The translations under genes were made by a program, and so were the position numbers. From the NCBI GenBank assembly GCA_013823505.1, contig PNMH01000009.1, positions 13,427 to 77,426 of the forward strand: a stretch of DNA of 64,000 bases, in the 5' to 3' direction. Under the pieces are notes generated by a model. That model worked only from the letters and a program-made list of their open reading frames with translations. It ran no database searches and was not told the origin of the DNA. Shown here one piece after another: positions 1 through 8,781 of this stretch (positions within the stretch are counted from its first letter, which is position 1; each line of letters starts with the position of its first letter). Source of the DNA: Polaromonas sp. GTDB lineage: Bacteria; Pseudomonadota; Gammaproteobacteria; Burkholderiales; Burkholderiaceae.

Positions 1-632
<632 letters not shown>

Positions 633-644
633 CTAAAAATCCAA

Positions 645-669
645 AACAAAAAGCCCGCTGGGGCGGGCC
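645..669 (-). terminator. Intrinsic terminator between rpmA and obgE
   Basis: On the minus strand GCCCGC pairs with GCGGGC (663-668 with 653-658) around a 4-nt loop, followed by TTTTTGTTTT. It lies after rpmA and 40 bases before the obgE start, so it may be a partial terminator that lowers obgE relative to the ribosomal protein genes. Confidence 0.6.
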
Positions 670-744
670 TTCTGCATTCAACGCGTCAGCGCTCAACAAA
701 CGCCCCCGAGACCTTGCAATCCGGCGGCGCCTGCAGAGACCCGA

Positions 745-1002
745 TCACACGGGTGTGATACTGACGGTCTGGCGATTGAGTTCGCCCTTGACGGCGAAGG
801 ACACGTGACCATCCACCGTTGCAAAAATGGTGTGGTCCTTGCCCAAGCCGACGTTGACGCCGGGATGGAACTTGGTACCGCGCTGACGCACGATGATCGA
901 GCCTGCGCTGACCAGTTCGCCGCCAAACGCTTTCACGCCGAGCATCTTGGGCTTGGAATCGCGCCCGTTTCGCGTTGAGCCGCCGCCTTTTTTCTGTGCC
1001 AT
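745..1002 (-). CDS. rpmA: 50S ribosomal protein L27
   Basis: An 85-residue ribosomal protein of normal length. The N-terminus ([16 protein letters not shown]) is the glycine-rich, basic tail that reaches the peptidyl transferase centre, and the central [14 protein letters not shown] motif is family-typical. There is no sign of the longer, cleaved N-terminus found in Firmicutes. It lies 13 bases after rplU on the same strand and is surely co-transcribed with it. Confidence 0.98.
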   Translation of the reverse strand: MAQKKGGGSTRNGRDSKPKMLGVKAFGGELVSAGSIIVRQRGTKFHPGVNVGLGKDHTIFATVDGHVSFAVKGELNRQTVSITPV

Positions 1003-1015
1003 GTTGACCTACTCC

Positions 1016-1327
1016 TCAGCCTGCGATCGAAGAGATCTGCAGTTCGGTGAAATTTTGACGGTGACCTTGGCGCTTCTGGTAGTGCTTGCGCCGGCGCATC
1101 TTGAAGATGTGCACTTTGTCGTGTCTGCCGTGGGCCAACACCGTGACCGTTACTGTTGCGCCGGAAACCAAGGGAGTGCCGATCTTGATCTCGGTGCCGT
1201 TGCCGACAGCCAGAACCTGGTCAAACACGATCTCTTGGCCCACATCCGCAGCAATCTGTTCTACTTTAATTTTTTCGCCAGCAGCAACACGATACTGTTT
1301 GCCACCGGTTTTTATGACCGCGTACAT
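1016..1327 (-). CDS. rplU: 50S ribosomal protein L21
   Basis: A 103-residue L21 that binds 23S rRNA in the 50S subunit, starting [20 protein letters not shown]. An in-frame ATG 8 codons upstream exists, but the start at 1327 matches the family N-terminus and has an AAGAGG ribosome-binding site (1333-1338) about 5 bases before it. The C-terminus has the basic [16 protein letters not shown] tail. It is the first gene of the rplU-rpmA unit; a promoter and two hairpins lie directly upstream. Confidence 0.97.
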   Translation of the reverse strand: MYAVIKTGGKQYRVAAGEKIKVEQIAADVGQEIVFDQVLAVGNGTEIKIGTPLVSGATVTVTVLAHGRHDKVHIFKMRRRKHYQKRQGHRQNFTELQISSIAG

Positions 1328-1345
1328 ATGAACCTCTTGTAAAAA

Positions 1346-1382
1346 TTCCACGAATGGAAATCCAGCGGACCCAATTCCGCTG
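1346..1382 (-). promoter_or_regulatory. Structured 5' leader of rplU (two hairpins)
   Basis: Two perfect stem-loops lie between the predicted promoter and the rplU ribosome-binding site. Hairpin A has arms CAGCGGA/TCCGCTG (1363-1369 and 1376-1382) with a 6-nt loop. Hairpin B has arms TTCCA/TGGAA (1346-1350 and 1355-1359) with a 4-nt loop and is followed by TTTTT. The layout resembles a ribosomal-protein leader or weak attenuator; that role is inferred. Confidence 0.45.
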
Positions 1383-1390
1383 AGCCCGCG

Positions 1391-1419
1391 AGTTTAGCAC
1401 GCGCTTCGACCGTAAACAA
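1391..1419 (-). promoter_or_regulatory. Probable promoter of rplU-rpmA
   Basis: On the minus strand a -35-like TTGTTT (1414-1419) and a -10-like TAAACT (1391-1396) are separated by exactly 17 bases. The expected transcript start, near 1384, is right at the first leader hairpin. The match is by eye and the -35 box is weak. Confidence 0.45.
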
Positions 1420-1489
1420 GGGCGTGCTCAGGCCACCCGCCAGGCGTATCTGCAGTCATGGCGTTCCCAAGGGGCAATTGGGGCGTTTC

Positions 1490-1495
1490 TATAAT
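1490..1495 (+). promoter_or_regulatory. Perfect TATAAT overlapping the annotated ispB ATG
   Basis: A consensus -10 hexamer overlaps the first ATG of ispB. No good -35 box is seen 16-18 bases upstream. If it is used, transcription would start near 1502 and ispB would have to begin at the in-frame TTG at 1542. Confidence 0.3.
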
Positions 1496-2525
1496 GGACA
1501 CGGTCCGTCATCCTCTCATCACTTCCTATCCGGCCCGAATCTTGACGACCCCCAACCCCAAACCCGGCAATCCGCTCGAACTGATCCAACCGGACATGGC
1601 CCGGGTCGACGTGGTGATCCACGAAAGGCTGACCACAGAAGTACCCCTGGTCAGGGAGGTGGCGCAGTACATCATTTCGGCCGGGGGCAAACGCTTGCGT
1701 CCGGCCTTGCTGTTGATGCTGAGTGGCGCCATCGGGAGCCAAAACCCTCACAGATATGCACTGGCAGCGGTGGTGGAATTCATTCACACCGCGACGCTGC
1801 TGCACGATGACGTGGTGGATGAATCCACGCTGCGCCGAGGACGAGAGACCGCCAACGAGCGATTTGGCAACGCCGCCAGCGTGCTCGTGGGTGACTTCCT
1901 CTATTCGCGAGCCTTCCAGATGATGGTGGACGTGAATGACATGCGGGTCATGCAGGTGCTTTCTGACGCCACCAACGTGATCGCTGAGGGCGAGGTGCTT
2001 CAACTGATGAACATGCACGACGCCTCCATTGACGAAGCCGCGTACCTGCGGGTGATTCGGTCCAAGACCGCCAAGCTGTTTGAAGCCAGCGCACGGCTCG
2101 CAGCCATTTTGGCCAAGGCTGACGAAGCGACCGAAGCTTTGTGCGCGAGTTATGGGCAGGCACTCGGGACCGCCTTTCAGGTGATCGACGATGTGCTGGA
2201 CTACGAAGGCAGCGCCGATGAGTTGGGCAAGAACCTGGGCGACGATCTGCGAGAAGGCAAGGTGACCTTGCCCATCATCTGCGCGCTGCGAACGGCGTCC
2301 GACACCCAAAAGCAGCTGATCAGGCAAGCCATCGAACAGGGCGACGTCGCCCACCTCAATGACATCCGCTCCATCATTCTCGACACAGGCGCCTTGCAGG
2401 AAGCGCGGGCCAGTGCAGATGCCGAAGCGCAGCGTGCCATCGACGCAGCGAAGCAGCTTCCCGACAATCGCTACAGTGCCGCTTTGCTACAATTGGCGGC
2501 GGATTTGCTGGGGCGCCGCTCCTGA
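1494..2525 (+). CDS. ispB: Octaprenyl (all-trans polyprenyl) diphosphate synthase
   Basis: Trans-isoprenyl diphosphate synthase that builds the ubiquinone side chain from farnesyl-PP and IPP. It carries the two aspartate-rich motifs LLHDDVVDE (first aspartates near residue 105) and QVIDDVLDYEG (near 232), and the GGKRLRP substrate loop. The ATG at 1494 gives 343 residues, about 20 more than the E. coli enzyme; a TTG at 1542 would give 327 residues and would also resolve the overlap with a TATAAT at 1490-1495. No clear ribosome-binding site supports either start. It diverges from rplU, a common arrangement. The exact chain length of the product cannot be read from sequence. Confidence 0.93.
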   Translation: MDTVRHPLITSYPARILTTPNPKPGNPLELIQPDMARVDVVIHERLTTEVPLVREVAQYIISAGGKRLRPALLLMLSGAIGSQNPHRYALAAVVEFIHTATLLHDDVVDESTLRRGRETANERFGNAASVLVGDFLYSRAFQMMVDVNDMRVMQVLSDATNVIAEGEVLQLMNMHDASIDEAAYLRVIRSKTAKLFEASARLAAILAKADEATEALCASYGQALGTAFQVIDDVLDYEGSADELGKNLGDDLREGKVTLPIICALRTASDTQKQLIRQAIEQGDVAHLNDIRSIILDTGALQEARASADAEAQRAIDAAKQLPDNRYSAALLQLAADLLGRRS

Positions 2526-2573
2526 TTTCCCAAACGGTGTAAGGCCGATTTGTCGTTGACCCACTGGGTTCAT

Positions 2574-2650
2574 CGGGGTGTAGCTTAGCCAGGTAGAGCG
2601 CTACGTTCGGGACGTAGAGGCCGGAGGTTCGAATCCTCTCACCCCGACCA
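2574..2650 (+). tRNA. tRNA-Pro (anticodon CGG)
   Basis: A 77-base cloverleaf including an encoded CCA. The acceptor stem is CGGGGTG/CACCCCG, the anticodon stem is CTACG/CGTAG with loop TTCGGGA (anticodon CGG), and the T-loop is TTCGAAT. It lies 48 bases after ispB. No integrated element or duplicated 3' end is present. Confidence 0.97.
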
Positions 2651-2782
2651 GATTGATTGCACATGTCAACTGGAGCCGGGACCGACGAACGGGTCGTTTG
2701 GTACGACCGGCGCGGACGCCGCAACCTCGATACAACGCCCGTCCGCGCGAATCTGCATATTCAGCACAAGTTGCCTCCAAAT

Positions 2783-2809
2783 TGGCAGCCAAGTCGTTGA
2801 TTTACGATA
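2783..2809 (+). promoter_or_regulatory. Weak candidate promoter of pilB
   Basis: TTGGCA (2783-2788, one mismatch to consensus -35) is followed after only 15 bases by TACGAT (2804-2809). The spacing is short, so this is tentative. No -24/-12 sigma-54 pattern was seen. Confidence 0.25.
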
Positions 2810-2821
2810 GATTACGAGGCT

Positions 2822-4555
2822 ATGGCGTCCGTTGAATCTGTTACCCAAGAATCCCCGTCCATGGCCCTGCCCGGCCTGGGGCGCGCATTGGTGTCAGCGG
2901 GCAAGCTGGGTCAAAAGGCAGCCGAGGACCTTTACCGCAAAGCTCAGAGCGGACGATCCAGCTTCATCGCAGAGCTCACAGGCTCAGGAGCGGTGTCCGC
3001 TGCGGACCTAGCGCACACCATGTCGGCGGCATTCTCCGCCCCCCTTCTTGATCTGGACGCCATCGACGTGCAGCGGCTGCCCAGCGGCCTGCTGGATGCC
3101 AAGATTTGCGCTGACTACCGCATCGTCGTCCTGAGCAAGCGCAACAACCGTTTGATGGTGGCCACGGCCGATCCTGCCGATCAGCAAGCGGCAGAAAAAA
3201 TCAAGTTCGCCACGCAGATGGGCGTGGACTGGGTAATTGCAGAGTACGACAAGCTCAGCAAGCTGGTGGATGCACAGACCACAAGCGTCGGCGAGACCAT
3301 GGACAACATCATCGGAGGCGACTTCGAATTCGATGAAGCAGCCACCGAGACTGTGGTCACGGATGCCAACGACAAAGCGTCCGAGGTCGATGACGCGCCA
3401 GTGGTCAAGTTCCTGCACAAGATGTTGATCGACGCGTTCAACATGCGGGCATCCGACCTGCATTTCGAACCTTACGAACACACTTACCGTGTGCGCTTCC
3501 GGGTTGACGGTGAACTCCGCGAGATCGCATCTCCTCCCATCGCGATCAAGGACAAGCTGGCTTCGCGTATCAAGGTGATCTCCCGCATGGACATCTCCGA
3601 GAAGCGGGTTCCTCAAGACGGCCGGATGAAGCTCAAGATCGGGCCGGACCGGGTGATCGATTTCCGGGTGAGCACCCTGCCCACGCTCTTCGGCGAGAAG
3701 ATCGTGATCCGTATCCTGGACCCCAGCAGTGCCAAGGTGGGTATCGATGCGCTGGGCTACGAACCGGAAGAAAAAGAACGGTTGATGGCGGCCATTGGCC
3801 GCCCTTATGGCATGGTGCTGGTGACCGGTCCAACCGGTTCTGGAAAAACGGTGTCGCTCTACACCTGCCTGAACATCCTGAACAAACCGGGCATCAACAT
3901 CTCGACCGCAGAAGATCCTTCGGAGATCAACTTGCCCGGGGTGAACCAGGTCAACGTGAACGAGAAAGCCGGCCTGACATTCGCCGCCGCCCTCAAAGCT
4001 TTCCTGCGACAAGATCCAGATGTGATCATGGTCGGTGAGATTCGCGATCTCGAGACGGCGGACATTTCCATCAAGGCGGCCCAAACCGGCCACATGGTGC
4101 TGTCGACCTTGCACACCAACGATGCGCCGACCACGCTGACGCGGATGATGAACATGGGCATCCCCACGTTCAACATTGCGTCCAGTGTGATCCTGATCAC
4201 CGCCCAGCGACTGGCCCGCAAACTGTGCGTGGTCTGCAAGGCGCCTCTGGATGTGCCTCGCAAGGCCCTTGTTGACGCAGGCTTCAAAGCCGACGACCTG
4301 GACGGTACGTGGACGCCATACCGCCCCGTCGGATGCTCTGCATGCAACAACGGCTACAAGGGGCGGGTCGGCATCTACCAGGTGATGCCGATTTCGGAAG
4401 AAATACAACGCATCATCCTGCGCGGTGGCAGCGCGCTGGACATTGCCCAACAGGCCGGCAAGGAAGGCGTTCGCACGCTGCGCGAATCCGGACTGCTCAA
4501 GGTGAAGCTGGGCATGACTTCACTGGAAGAAGTGCTCAGCGTCACCAACGAATGA
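2822..4555 (+). CDS. pilB: Type IV pilus assembly ATPase PilB
   Basis: Cytoplasmic hexameric ATPase that powers pilus extension. In 577 residues it shows the N-terminal GspE/MshEN domain (about 15-150), the ASDLHFEP box (near 210), Walker A GPTGSGKT (336-343), the Walker B region DPDVIMVGEIRD (398-409), the HMVLSTLHTND His box, and a zinc-binding tetracysteine set (C469, C472, C505, C508). The last feature marks extension ATPases of the PilB/GspE type rather than PilT. A GAGG lies just before the ATG; the in-frame ATG 13 codons later is a weaker alternative. It leads a pilB-pilC-pilD-coaE-zapD-yacG run. Confidence 0.96.
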   Translation: MASVESVTQESPSMALPGLGRALVSAGKLGQKAAEDLYRKAQSGRSSFIAELTGSGAVSAADLAHTMSAAFSAPLLDLDAIDVQRLPSGLLDAKICADYRIVVLSKRNNRLMVATADPADQQAAEKIKFATQMGVDWVIAEYDKLSKLVDAQTTSVGETMDNIIGGDFEFDEAATETVVTDANDKASEVDDAPVVKFLHKMLIDAFNMRASDLHFEPYEHTYRVRFRVDGELREIASPPIAIKDKLASRIKVISRMDISEKRVPQDGRMKLKIGPDRVIDFRVSTLPTLFGEKIVIRILDPSSAKVGIDALGYEPEEKERLMAAIGRPYGMVLVTGPTGSGKTVSLYTCLNILNKPGINISTAEDPSEINLPGVNQVNVNEKAGLTFAAALKAFLRQDPDVIMVGEIRDLETADISIKAAQTGHMVLSTLHTNDAPTTLTRMMNMGIPTFNIASSVILITAQRLARKLCVVCKAPLDVPRKALVDAGFKADDLDGTWTPYRPVGCSACNNGYKGRVGIYQVMPISEEIQRIILRGGSALDIAQQAGKEGVRTLRESGLLKVKLGMTSLEEVLSVTNE

Positions 4556-4587
4556 CGCTGCGCCAGACACACGCCTGAGAGGACACC

Positions 4588-5805
4588 ATGGCAACCGCTG
4601 CAACCAAGAGCATCAAAGACGTCGTTTTCGAGTGGGAAGGCAAGGACCGCAACGGAAAGACGGTTCGCGGCGAGACCCGTGCCGTGGGCGAAAACCAGGT
4701 ACTGGCAGCGTTGCGTCGCCAGGGCATCATTCCGAGCAAAGTCAAGAAGCGCCGCATGAGCTCGGGCAAACGTATCAAGCCCAAAGACATCGCGATCTTC
4801 ACGCGCCAGTTGGCCACCATGATGAAGGCTGGCGTCCCCTTGCTGCAGGCATTCGACATCGTGGGCCGTGGCAACCCCAATCCCAGCGTGACCAAACTGC
4901 TCAACGACATCCGCACCGATGTCGAAACAGGCACCTCGCTGAGCGCTGCGTTCCGCAAGAACCCCTTGTACTTCGACAGCTTGTACTGCAATCTGGTCGA
5001 AGCAGGTGAAGCCGCCGGTATTCTGGAAGAGCTCCTGGACCGCTTGGCGGTTTACATGGAGAAGACCGAAGCACTCAAGTCGAAGATCAAGTCCGCACTG
5101 ATGTACCCCATCGCGGTGGTGATCGTGGCGTTCGTGGTGGTGGCGGTGATCATGATCTTCGTGATCCCTTCCTTCAAGGAAGTTTTCAGCTCGTTTGGTG
5201 CAGACCTCCCCGCCCCGACCTTGTTTGTGATCGCGATGAGTGAATTCTTCACTGAGTACTGGTGGTTGATTTTTGGTGGTTTGGGTGGTGGTTTCTATTT
5301 TTTTATGCAGGCTTGGCGCCGCAATGAAAAGGTGCAGCGTTTCATGGACCGCCTGCTGCTGAAACTGCCGATCTTCGGCATCCTGATCGAAAAGTCAGTG
5401 ATCGCGCGCTGGACACGCACGCTATCCACCATGTTCGCTGCGGGTGTGCCTTTGGTGGAGGCGCTCGACTCGGTGGGTGGCGCTGCCGGTAACTCGGTCT
5501 ATGCGATCGCCACCGAGCGCATCCAGCAAGAGGTGTCCACCGGCACCAGTCTGACCAACGCCATGACCAACGCCAACATCTTCCCGTCCATGGTGCTGCA
5601 GATGTGCGCCATCGGGGAAGAATCGGGCTCGATCGATCACATGCTCGGGAAAGCCGCCGACTTTTACGAGGCGGAGGTGGACGACATGGTCGCCGGCATC
5701 TCCAGCCTGATGGAGCCGATCATCATCGTGGTGCTCGGCACCGTCATTGGTGGCATCGTGGTGTCGATGTACCTGCCCATCTTCAAATTGGGTCAGGTGG
5801 TTTGA
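4588..5805 (+). CDS. pilC: Type IV pilus inner-membrane platform protein PilC
   Basis: Polytopic inner-membrane platform that couples PilB to pilin assembly. The 405 residues contain two T2SF repeats, recognisable from FTRQLATMMKAGVPLLQAF (about 71-89) and WTRTLSTMFAAGVPLVEAL (about 272-290). Hydrophobic segments follow each repeat (about 171-195 and 222-245) and another lies at the C-terminus (about 376-398). It follows pilB by 32 bases, and its stop overlaps the pilD start by one base (TGATG), which points to translational coupling. Confidence 0.96.
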   Translation: MATAATKSIKDVVFEWEGKDRNGKTVRGETRAVGENQVLAALRRQGIIPSKVKKRRMSSGKRIKPKDIAIFTRQLATMMKAGVPLLQAFDIVGRGNPNPSVTKLLNDIRTDVETGTSLSAAFRKNPLYFDSLYCNLVEAGEAAGILEELLDRLAVYMEKTEALKSKIKSALMYPIAVVIVAFVVVAVIMIFVIPSFKEVFSSFGADLPAPTLFVIAMSEFFTEYWWLIFGGLGGGFYFFMQAWRRNEKVQRFMDRLLLKLPIFGILIEKSVIARWTRTLSTMFAAGVPLVEALDSVGGAAGNSVYAIATERIQQEVSTGTSLTNAMTNANIFPSMVLQMCAIGEESGSIDHMLGKAADFYEAEVDDMVAGISSLMEPIIIVVLGTVIGGIVVSMYLPIFKLGQVV

Positions 5806-6668
5806 TGCTCGGAGTGGGTGCGCCGGAGGCGGCGCTGCTGGGCCTCCTGGGCCTGCTGGTGGGCAGTTTTCTCAACGTGGTGATCCATCGCTTGCCCAAG
5901 ATGATGGAATTGCATTGGGCGGCCGAGTGCGCGGAGCTTCACCCCGACAACGCGTCGGTGGCCGAATCAGGGACCGCCGCAGCCGAGCCGTTCAACCTCA
6001 TGGTGCCGCGCTCGCGCTGTCCTCAATGCGGACACCAGATCCGCTGGTTCGAAAACATACCTGTGGTCAGTTACCTCTCCTTGCGCGGCAAGTGCAGTCA
6101 GTGCGCTGCGCCGATCAGCTTGCGCTACCCGGCGGTGGAACTGACTTGTGCGGCTCTGTTTGCATGGTGTGGGTGGCATTGGGGCGGCAGCTGGGAAGCG
6201 TTGGCCTGGTGCGGGTTCTCTGCAGCGGTACTGGCGTTGGCCTGCATCGACTGGGACACCACCCTGCTGCCAGACGACATCACACTCCCCCTGCTTTGGG
6301 CTGGTCTGTGCGCCGCCGGCCTGAAGTTGACAGAAACCACGGTGCCCGATGCACTTTGGGGCGCGGTGGGTGGCTACCTGTCGTTGTGGCTGGTGTACTG
6401 GGCATTCAAACTCACAACCGGCAAAGAGGGCATGGGCTACGGCGACTTCAAGCTTTTCGCTGCCTTGGGCGCCTGGTTCGGCTGGCAAGCGCTCATCCCC
6501 GTCATCCTCATGGCCTCGGTGATTGGCGCAGTGATCGGCATCGCCATCAAGCTCAGAGGTGAACTGCGCGAAGGTGGATACGTGCCCTTCGGTCCCTTCC
6601 TGGCACTCGCTGGCCTCACCGCCATGATCTTCGGGCCATCGGCCATTCTGGCCGTCATCGGCTTGTGA
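5805..6668 (+). CDS. pilD: Prepilin peptidase / N-methyltransferase PilD
   Basis: Membrane aspartyl protease that cleaves type IV prepilin leaders and methylates the new N-terminus. In 287 residues it shows GSFLNVVIHRLP near residue 20, the cytoplasmic zinc-type cysteines C72, C75, C97 and C100, the IDWDxxxLPD box with the first active-site aspartate (about 148-157), and GYGD with the second (211-214). About eight hydrophobic segments are present. The start at 5805 overlaps the pilC stop. Pilin genes themselves are not in the window. Confidence 0.96.
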   Translation: MLGVGAPEAALLGLLGLLVGSFLNVVIHRLPKMMELHWAAECAELHPDNASVAESGTAAAEPFNLMVPRSRCPQCGHQIRWFENIPVVSYLSLRGKCSQCAAPISLRYPAVELTCAALFAWCGWHWGGSWEALAWCGFSAAVLALACIDWDTTLLPDDITLPLLWAGLCAAGLKLTETTVPDALWGAVGGYLSLWLVYWAFKLTTGKEGMGYGDFKLFAALGAWFGWQALIPVILMASVIGAVIGIAIKLRGELREGGYVPFGPFLALAGLTAMIFGPSAILAVIGL

Positions 6669-7282
6669 ACACCCAGGCGCCCGCGCGGCCAGTTCTCAGG
6701 CTGGGGCTCACCGGCGGCATTGGCAGCGGCAAGAGCACACTGGCAAAAATGCTCCAGTCTCTCGGCGCTGATGTAATCGATGCCGACGCCGTATCGCGCG
6801 CCACCACTGCCCGTGGCGGCGCAGCCATTGAAGCCATCACGAACTCCTTTGGTCCGACATTCATCGATTCCGAGGGTGCACTTGACCGGGCACGCATGCG
6901 TGCCCTGGTGTTCTCGCAGCCAGACCAACGCAAGGTGCTTGAGAGCATCGTTCACCCACTGGTGGGGCAAGAAATCCGGCGGTTGTCCTTGCAGGCCACA
7001 TCCAACGTTCTGATCTTCGACGTGCCGCTCCTGGTGGAGTCGCCGCACTGGCGAGGGCAGTTGGATCGGGTGTTGGTGGTCGACTGCCTACCTGCCACGC
7101 AGATTCGTCGGGTGACCCGCCGCAGCGGATGGGATGTGGCCAGCACCGAGGCAGCCATGCGCAACCAGTGTTCGCGCGAGCAGCGGTTGGCTTCTGCGGA
7201 CTTCGTCGTGTTCAATGACGAGGAGCATCTGGACAACCTGCAACATCTGGCCCGGGCGCTGGCGAAACGGTTCGGGCTATGA
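6665..7282 (+). CDS. coaE: Dephospho-CoA kinase
   Basis: Catalyses the last step of coenzyme A synthesis, ATP-dependent phosphorylation of dephospho-CoA. The 205 residues carry the P-loop GGIGSGKS (17-24) and the typical DADAVSR motif just after it, with the lid/CoA region DVPLLVES in the middle. The start is a GTG at 6665, which overlaps the pilD stop by four bases (GTGA); length and N-terminus fit the family. The pilBCD-coaE order is common in proteobacteria. Confidence 0.96.
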   Translation: MNTQAPARPVLRLGLTGGIGSGKSTLAKMLQSLGADVIDADAVSRATTARGGAAIEAITNSFGPTFIDSEGALDRARMRALVFSQPDQRKVLESIVHPLVGQEIRRLSLQATSNVLIFDVPLLVESPHWRGQLDRVLVVDCLPATQIRRVTRRSGWDVASTEAAMRNQCSREQRLASADFVVFNDEEHLDNLQHLARALAKRFGL

Positions 7283-7324
7283 TGAACGCCCACCCGCTGC
7301 CCCGCCCTGCGAACCCACGCTGCT

Positions 7325-8080
7325 GTGATCCTGTACGAATACCCTTTCAACGAACGCATCCGCACCTACCTGCGACTTGAACAACTGTTCCGGCGCATGG
7401 TCGAACTGGTTCCGCGCCAACACCCGCTCGACCATCACTTCGCCATTCAGACCATCTTCGAGATCATCGAAGTGGCCTCTCGGGCGGACATGAAGTCGGA
7501 TGTGCTCAAAGACATCGAGCGGCACAAGCAGCAACTCATTTCCTACCGCGGCAATCCGATGATCTCGGAGCAGGCCCTCAATGACGCCATCGGCCAGCTG
7601 GAAGACTGCTTTTCGCAGCTCAGCGGCTTGGTCGGCAAGACAGGGCAGTCGCTGACCGAAAACGATTGGCTGATGAGCATCCGAAGCCGTATCGGGATCC
7701 CGGCGGGCACCTGCGAATTTGACCTGCCGGCCTACTACAAGTGGCAACACCACAGCGCCGCGGAGAGGCAGGCGGACCTACAGCGCTGGTCGGTGCCGCT
7801 GGCGCCGCTGGCCGAATCCATCGTGCTGCTGCTCAAGATGCTGCGGGATTCCGGCTCGCCGCAAAAGGTGGTGGCGCCGGGTGGGCAGTTTCAGCAAACC
7901 CTGCCGCAGGGCCGAACGTTTCAATTGCTGCGTTTGCGCATGGACCCGAGCACTGGCCTGATTCCTGAGATCAGCGGCAACCGGCTGATGCTGTCGGTGC
8001 GCATGATGCGCCAGGGCGATGACGAGCGTCTGCACTCGGCGCAAGACGACACCGCATTCGAGCTGACGCTCTGCGCTTGA
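7325..8080 (+). CDS. zapD: Cell division protein ZapD
   Basis: Cytoplasmic FtsZ-bundling protein of the DUF1342 family. The 251 residues begin MILYEYPFNERIRTYLRLEQ, the diagnostic N-terminus, followed by an all-alpha first half and a beta-rich C-terminal half ending in the GNRLMLSVRMM region. The start codon is GTG (7325). It lies 42 bases after coaE, and its stop is overlapped by a TTG that could start yacG. The coaE-zapD-yacG order is well known. Confidence 0.94.
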   Translation: MILYEYPFNERIRTYLRLEQLFRRMVELVPRQHPLDHHFAIQTIFEIIEVASRADMKSDVLKDIERHKQQLISYRGNPMISEQALNDAIGQLEDCFSQLSGLVGKTGQSLTENDWLMSIRSRIGIPAGTCEFDLPAYYKWQHHSAAERQADLQRWSVPLAPLAESIVLLLKMLRDSGSPQKVVAPGGQFQQTLPQGRTFQLLRLRMDPSTGLIPEISGNRLMLSVRMMRQGDDERLHSAQDDTAFELTLCA

Positions 8081-8100
8081 ACCCTGATTCGGCACTGCAC

Positions 8101-8304
8101 ATGGCTGCAAACACAGAGACCAGCCCGCAAAAAGTCGTGCGTTGCCCGGGTTGTGGGGGTCCGAGCATTTACTCGGCCAGCAACGCCTTTCGCCCGTTCT
8201 GCTGCGAGCGCTGCAAGAACATGGACTTCGGCGCCTGGGCCACCGAGAGTTTCAAGCTGCCTGAGCAGGACAGCCAGAACGATCCAGACTTCGGGGCGTC
8301 TTGA
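8101..8304 (+). CDS. yacG: DNA gyrase inhibitor YacG
   Basis: Small zinc protein known in E. coli to bind GyrB and inhibit gyrase. At 67 residues from the ATG it matches the usual length, with CPGC (C15, C18) and PFCCERCK (C34/C35 and C38) supplying the four zinc ligands. An in-frame TTG at 8077, overlapping the zapD stop, would give 75 residues and coupled translation; I prefer the ATG on length, but no strong ribosome-binding site decides it. Confidence 0.9.
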   Translation: MAANTETSPQKVVRCPGCGGPSIYSASNAFRPFCCERCKNMDFGAWATESFKLPEQDSQNDPDFGAS

Positions 8305-8319
8305 ACGGGTCGCTTCGGC

Positions 8320-8781
8320 TCAGCCAGTCGCCAGCCCGCGCTCAAGCGCAAGCCACTCCAGCACGGGCACGGTGCCCGGCAAAATCGGTTCGCAGCGTAC
8401 GGGCAAGCTCTCCCAGCTGAACTGCTGCCCCTCACGCATCTGCAGCTCCCCCGTCCAGTCGAACACCTTGCAAAAGTGCAAGCGGACCAGCGCATGGGGA
8501 TAGTCCACCAAGCTGTCGCGCCAAGGGTGTGCCGCACCGATGGTCACGCCGATCTCTTCTTGCAGTTCGCGGCGAAGGGCCTGCTCCACCGCCTCATCTG
8601 CCTCCAGTTTTCCACCGGGAAACTCCCAGTACCCTGCGTACACCTTGCCCACGGGGCGAGACGTGAGCAGAAAACGGCCATCGGGCGCCATCAGCAAGCC
8701 CACAGCCACATCGATCACGGGTCGATCGGTCGGTCGTTCGACGCTGGGGTCGGCATCCACGACAAGGACTTTGGGATTCAT
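8320..8781 (-). CDS. Nudix hydrolase, MutT-like
   Basis: A 153-residue Nudix hydrolase, probably removing pyrophosphate from oxidised nucleotides (8-oxo-dGTP). The complete Nudix box GGKLEADEAVEQALRREL, continuing QEEIGV, lies near residues 56-78. The N-terminal VAVGLLMAPDGRFLLTSRP and FPGGK also fit MutT. Substrate is inferred; other Nudix specificities are possible. Its ATG overlaps the stop of the upstream DUF815 gene by four bases, so the two are translationally coupled. Confidence 0.88.
   Translation of the reverse strand: MNPKVLVVDADPSVERPTDRPVIDVAVGLLMAPDGRFLLTSRPVGKVYAGYWEFPGGKLEADEAVEQALRRELQEEIGVTIGAAHPWRDSLVDYPHALVRLHFCKVFDWTGELQMREGQQFSWESLPVRCEPILPGTVPVLEWLALERGLATG

Noticed and set aside
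2651..2821. Possible sigma-54 promoter for pilB and possible attachment site at tRNA-Pro
   Set aside because: No GG-N10-GC pattern, and no repeat of the tRNA 3' end or integrase gene anywhere in the window.
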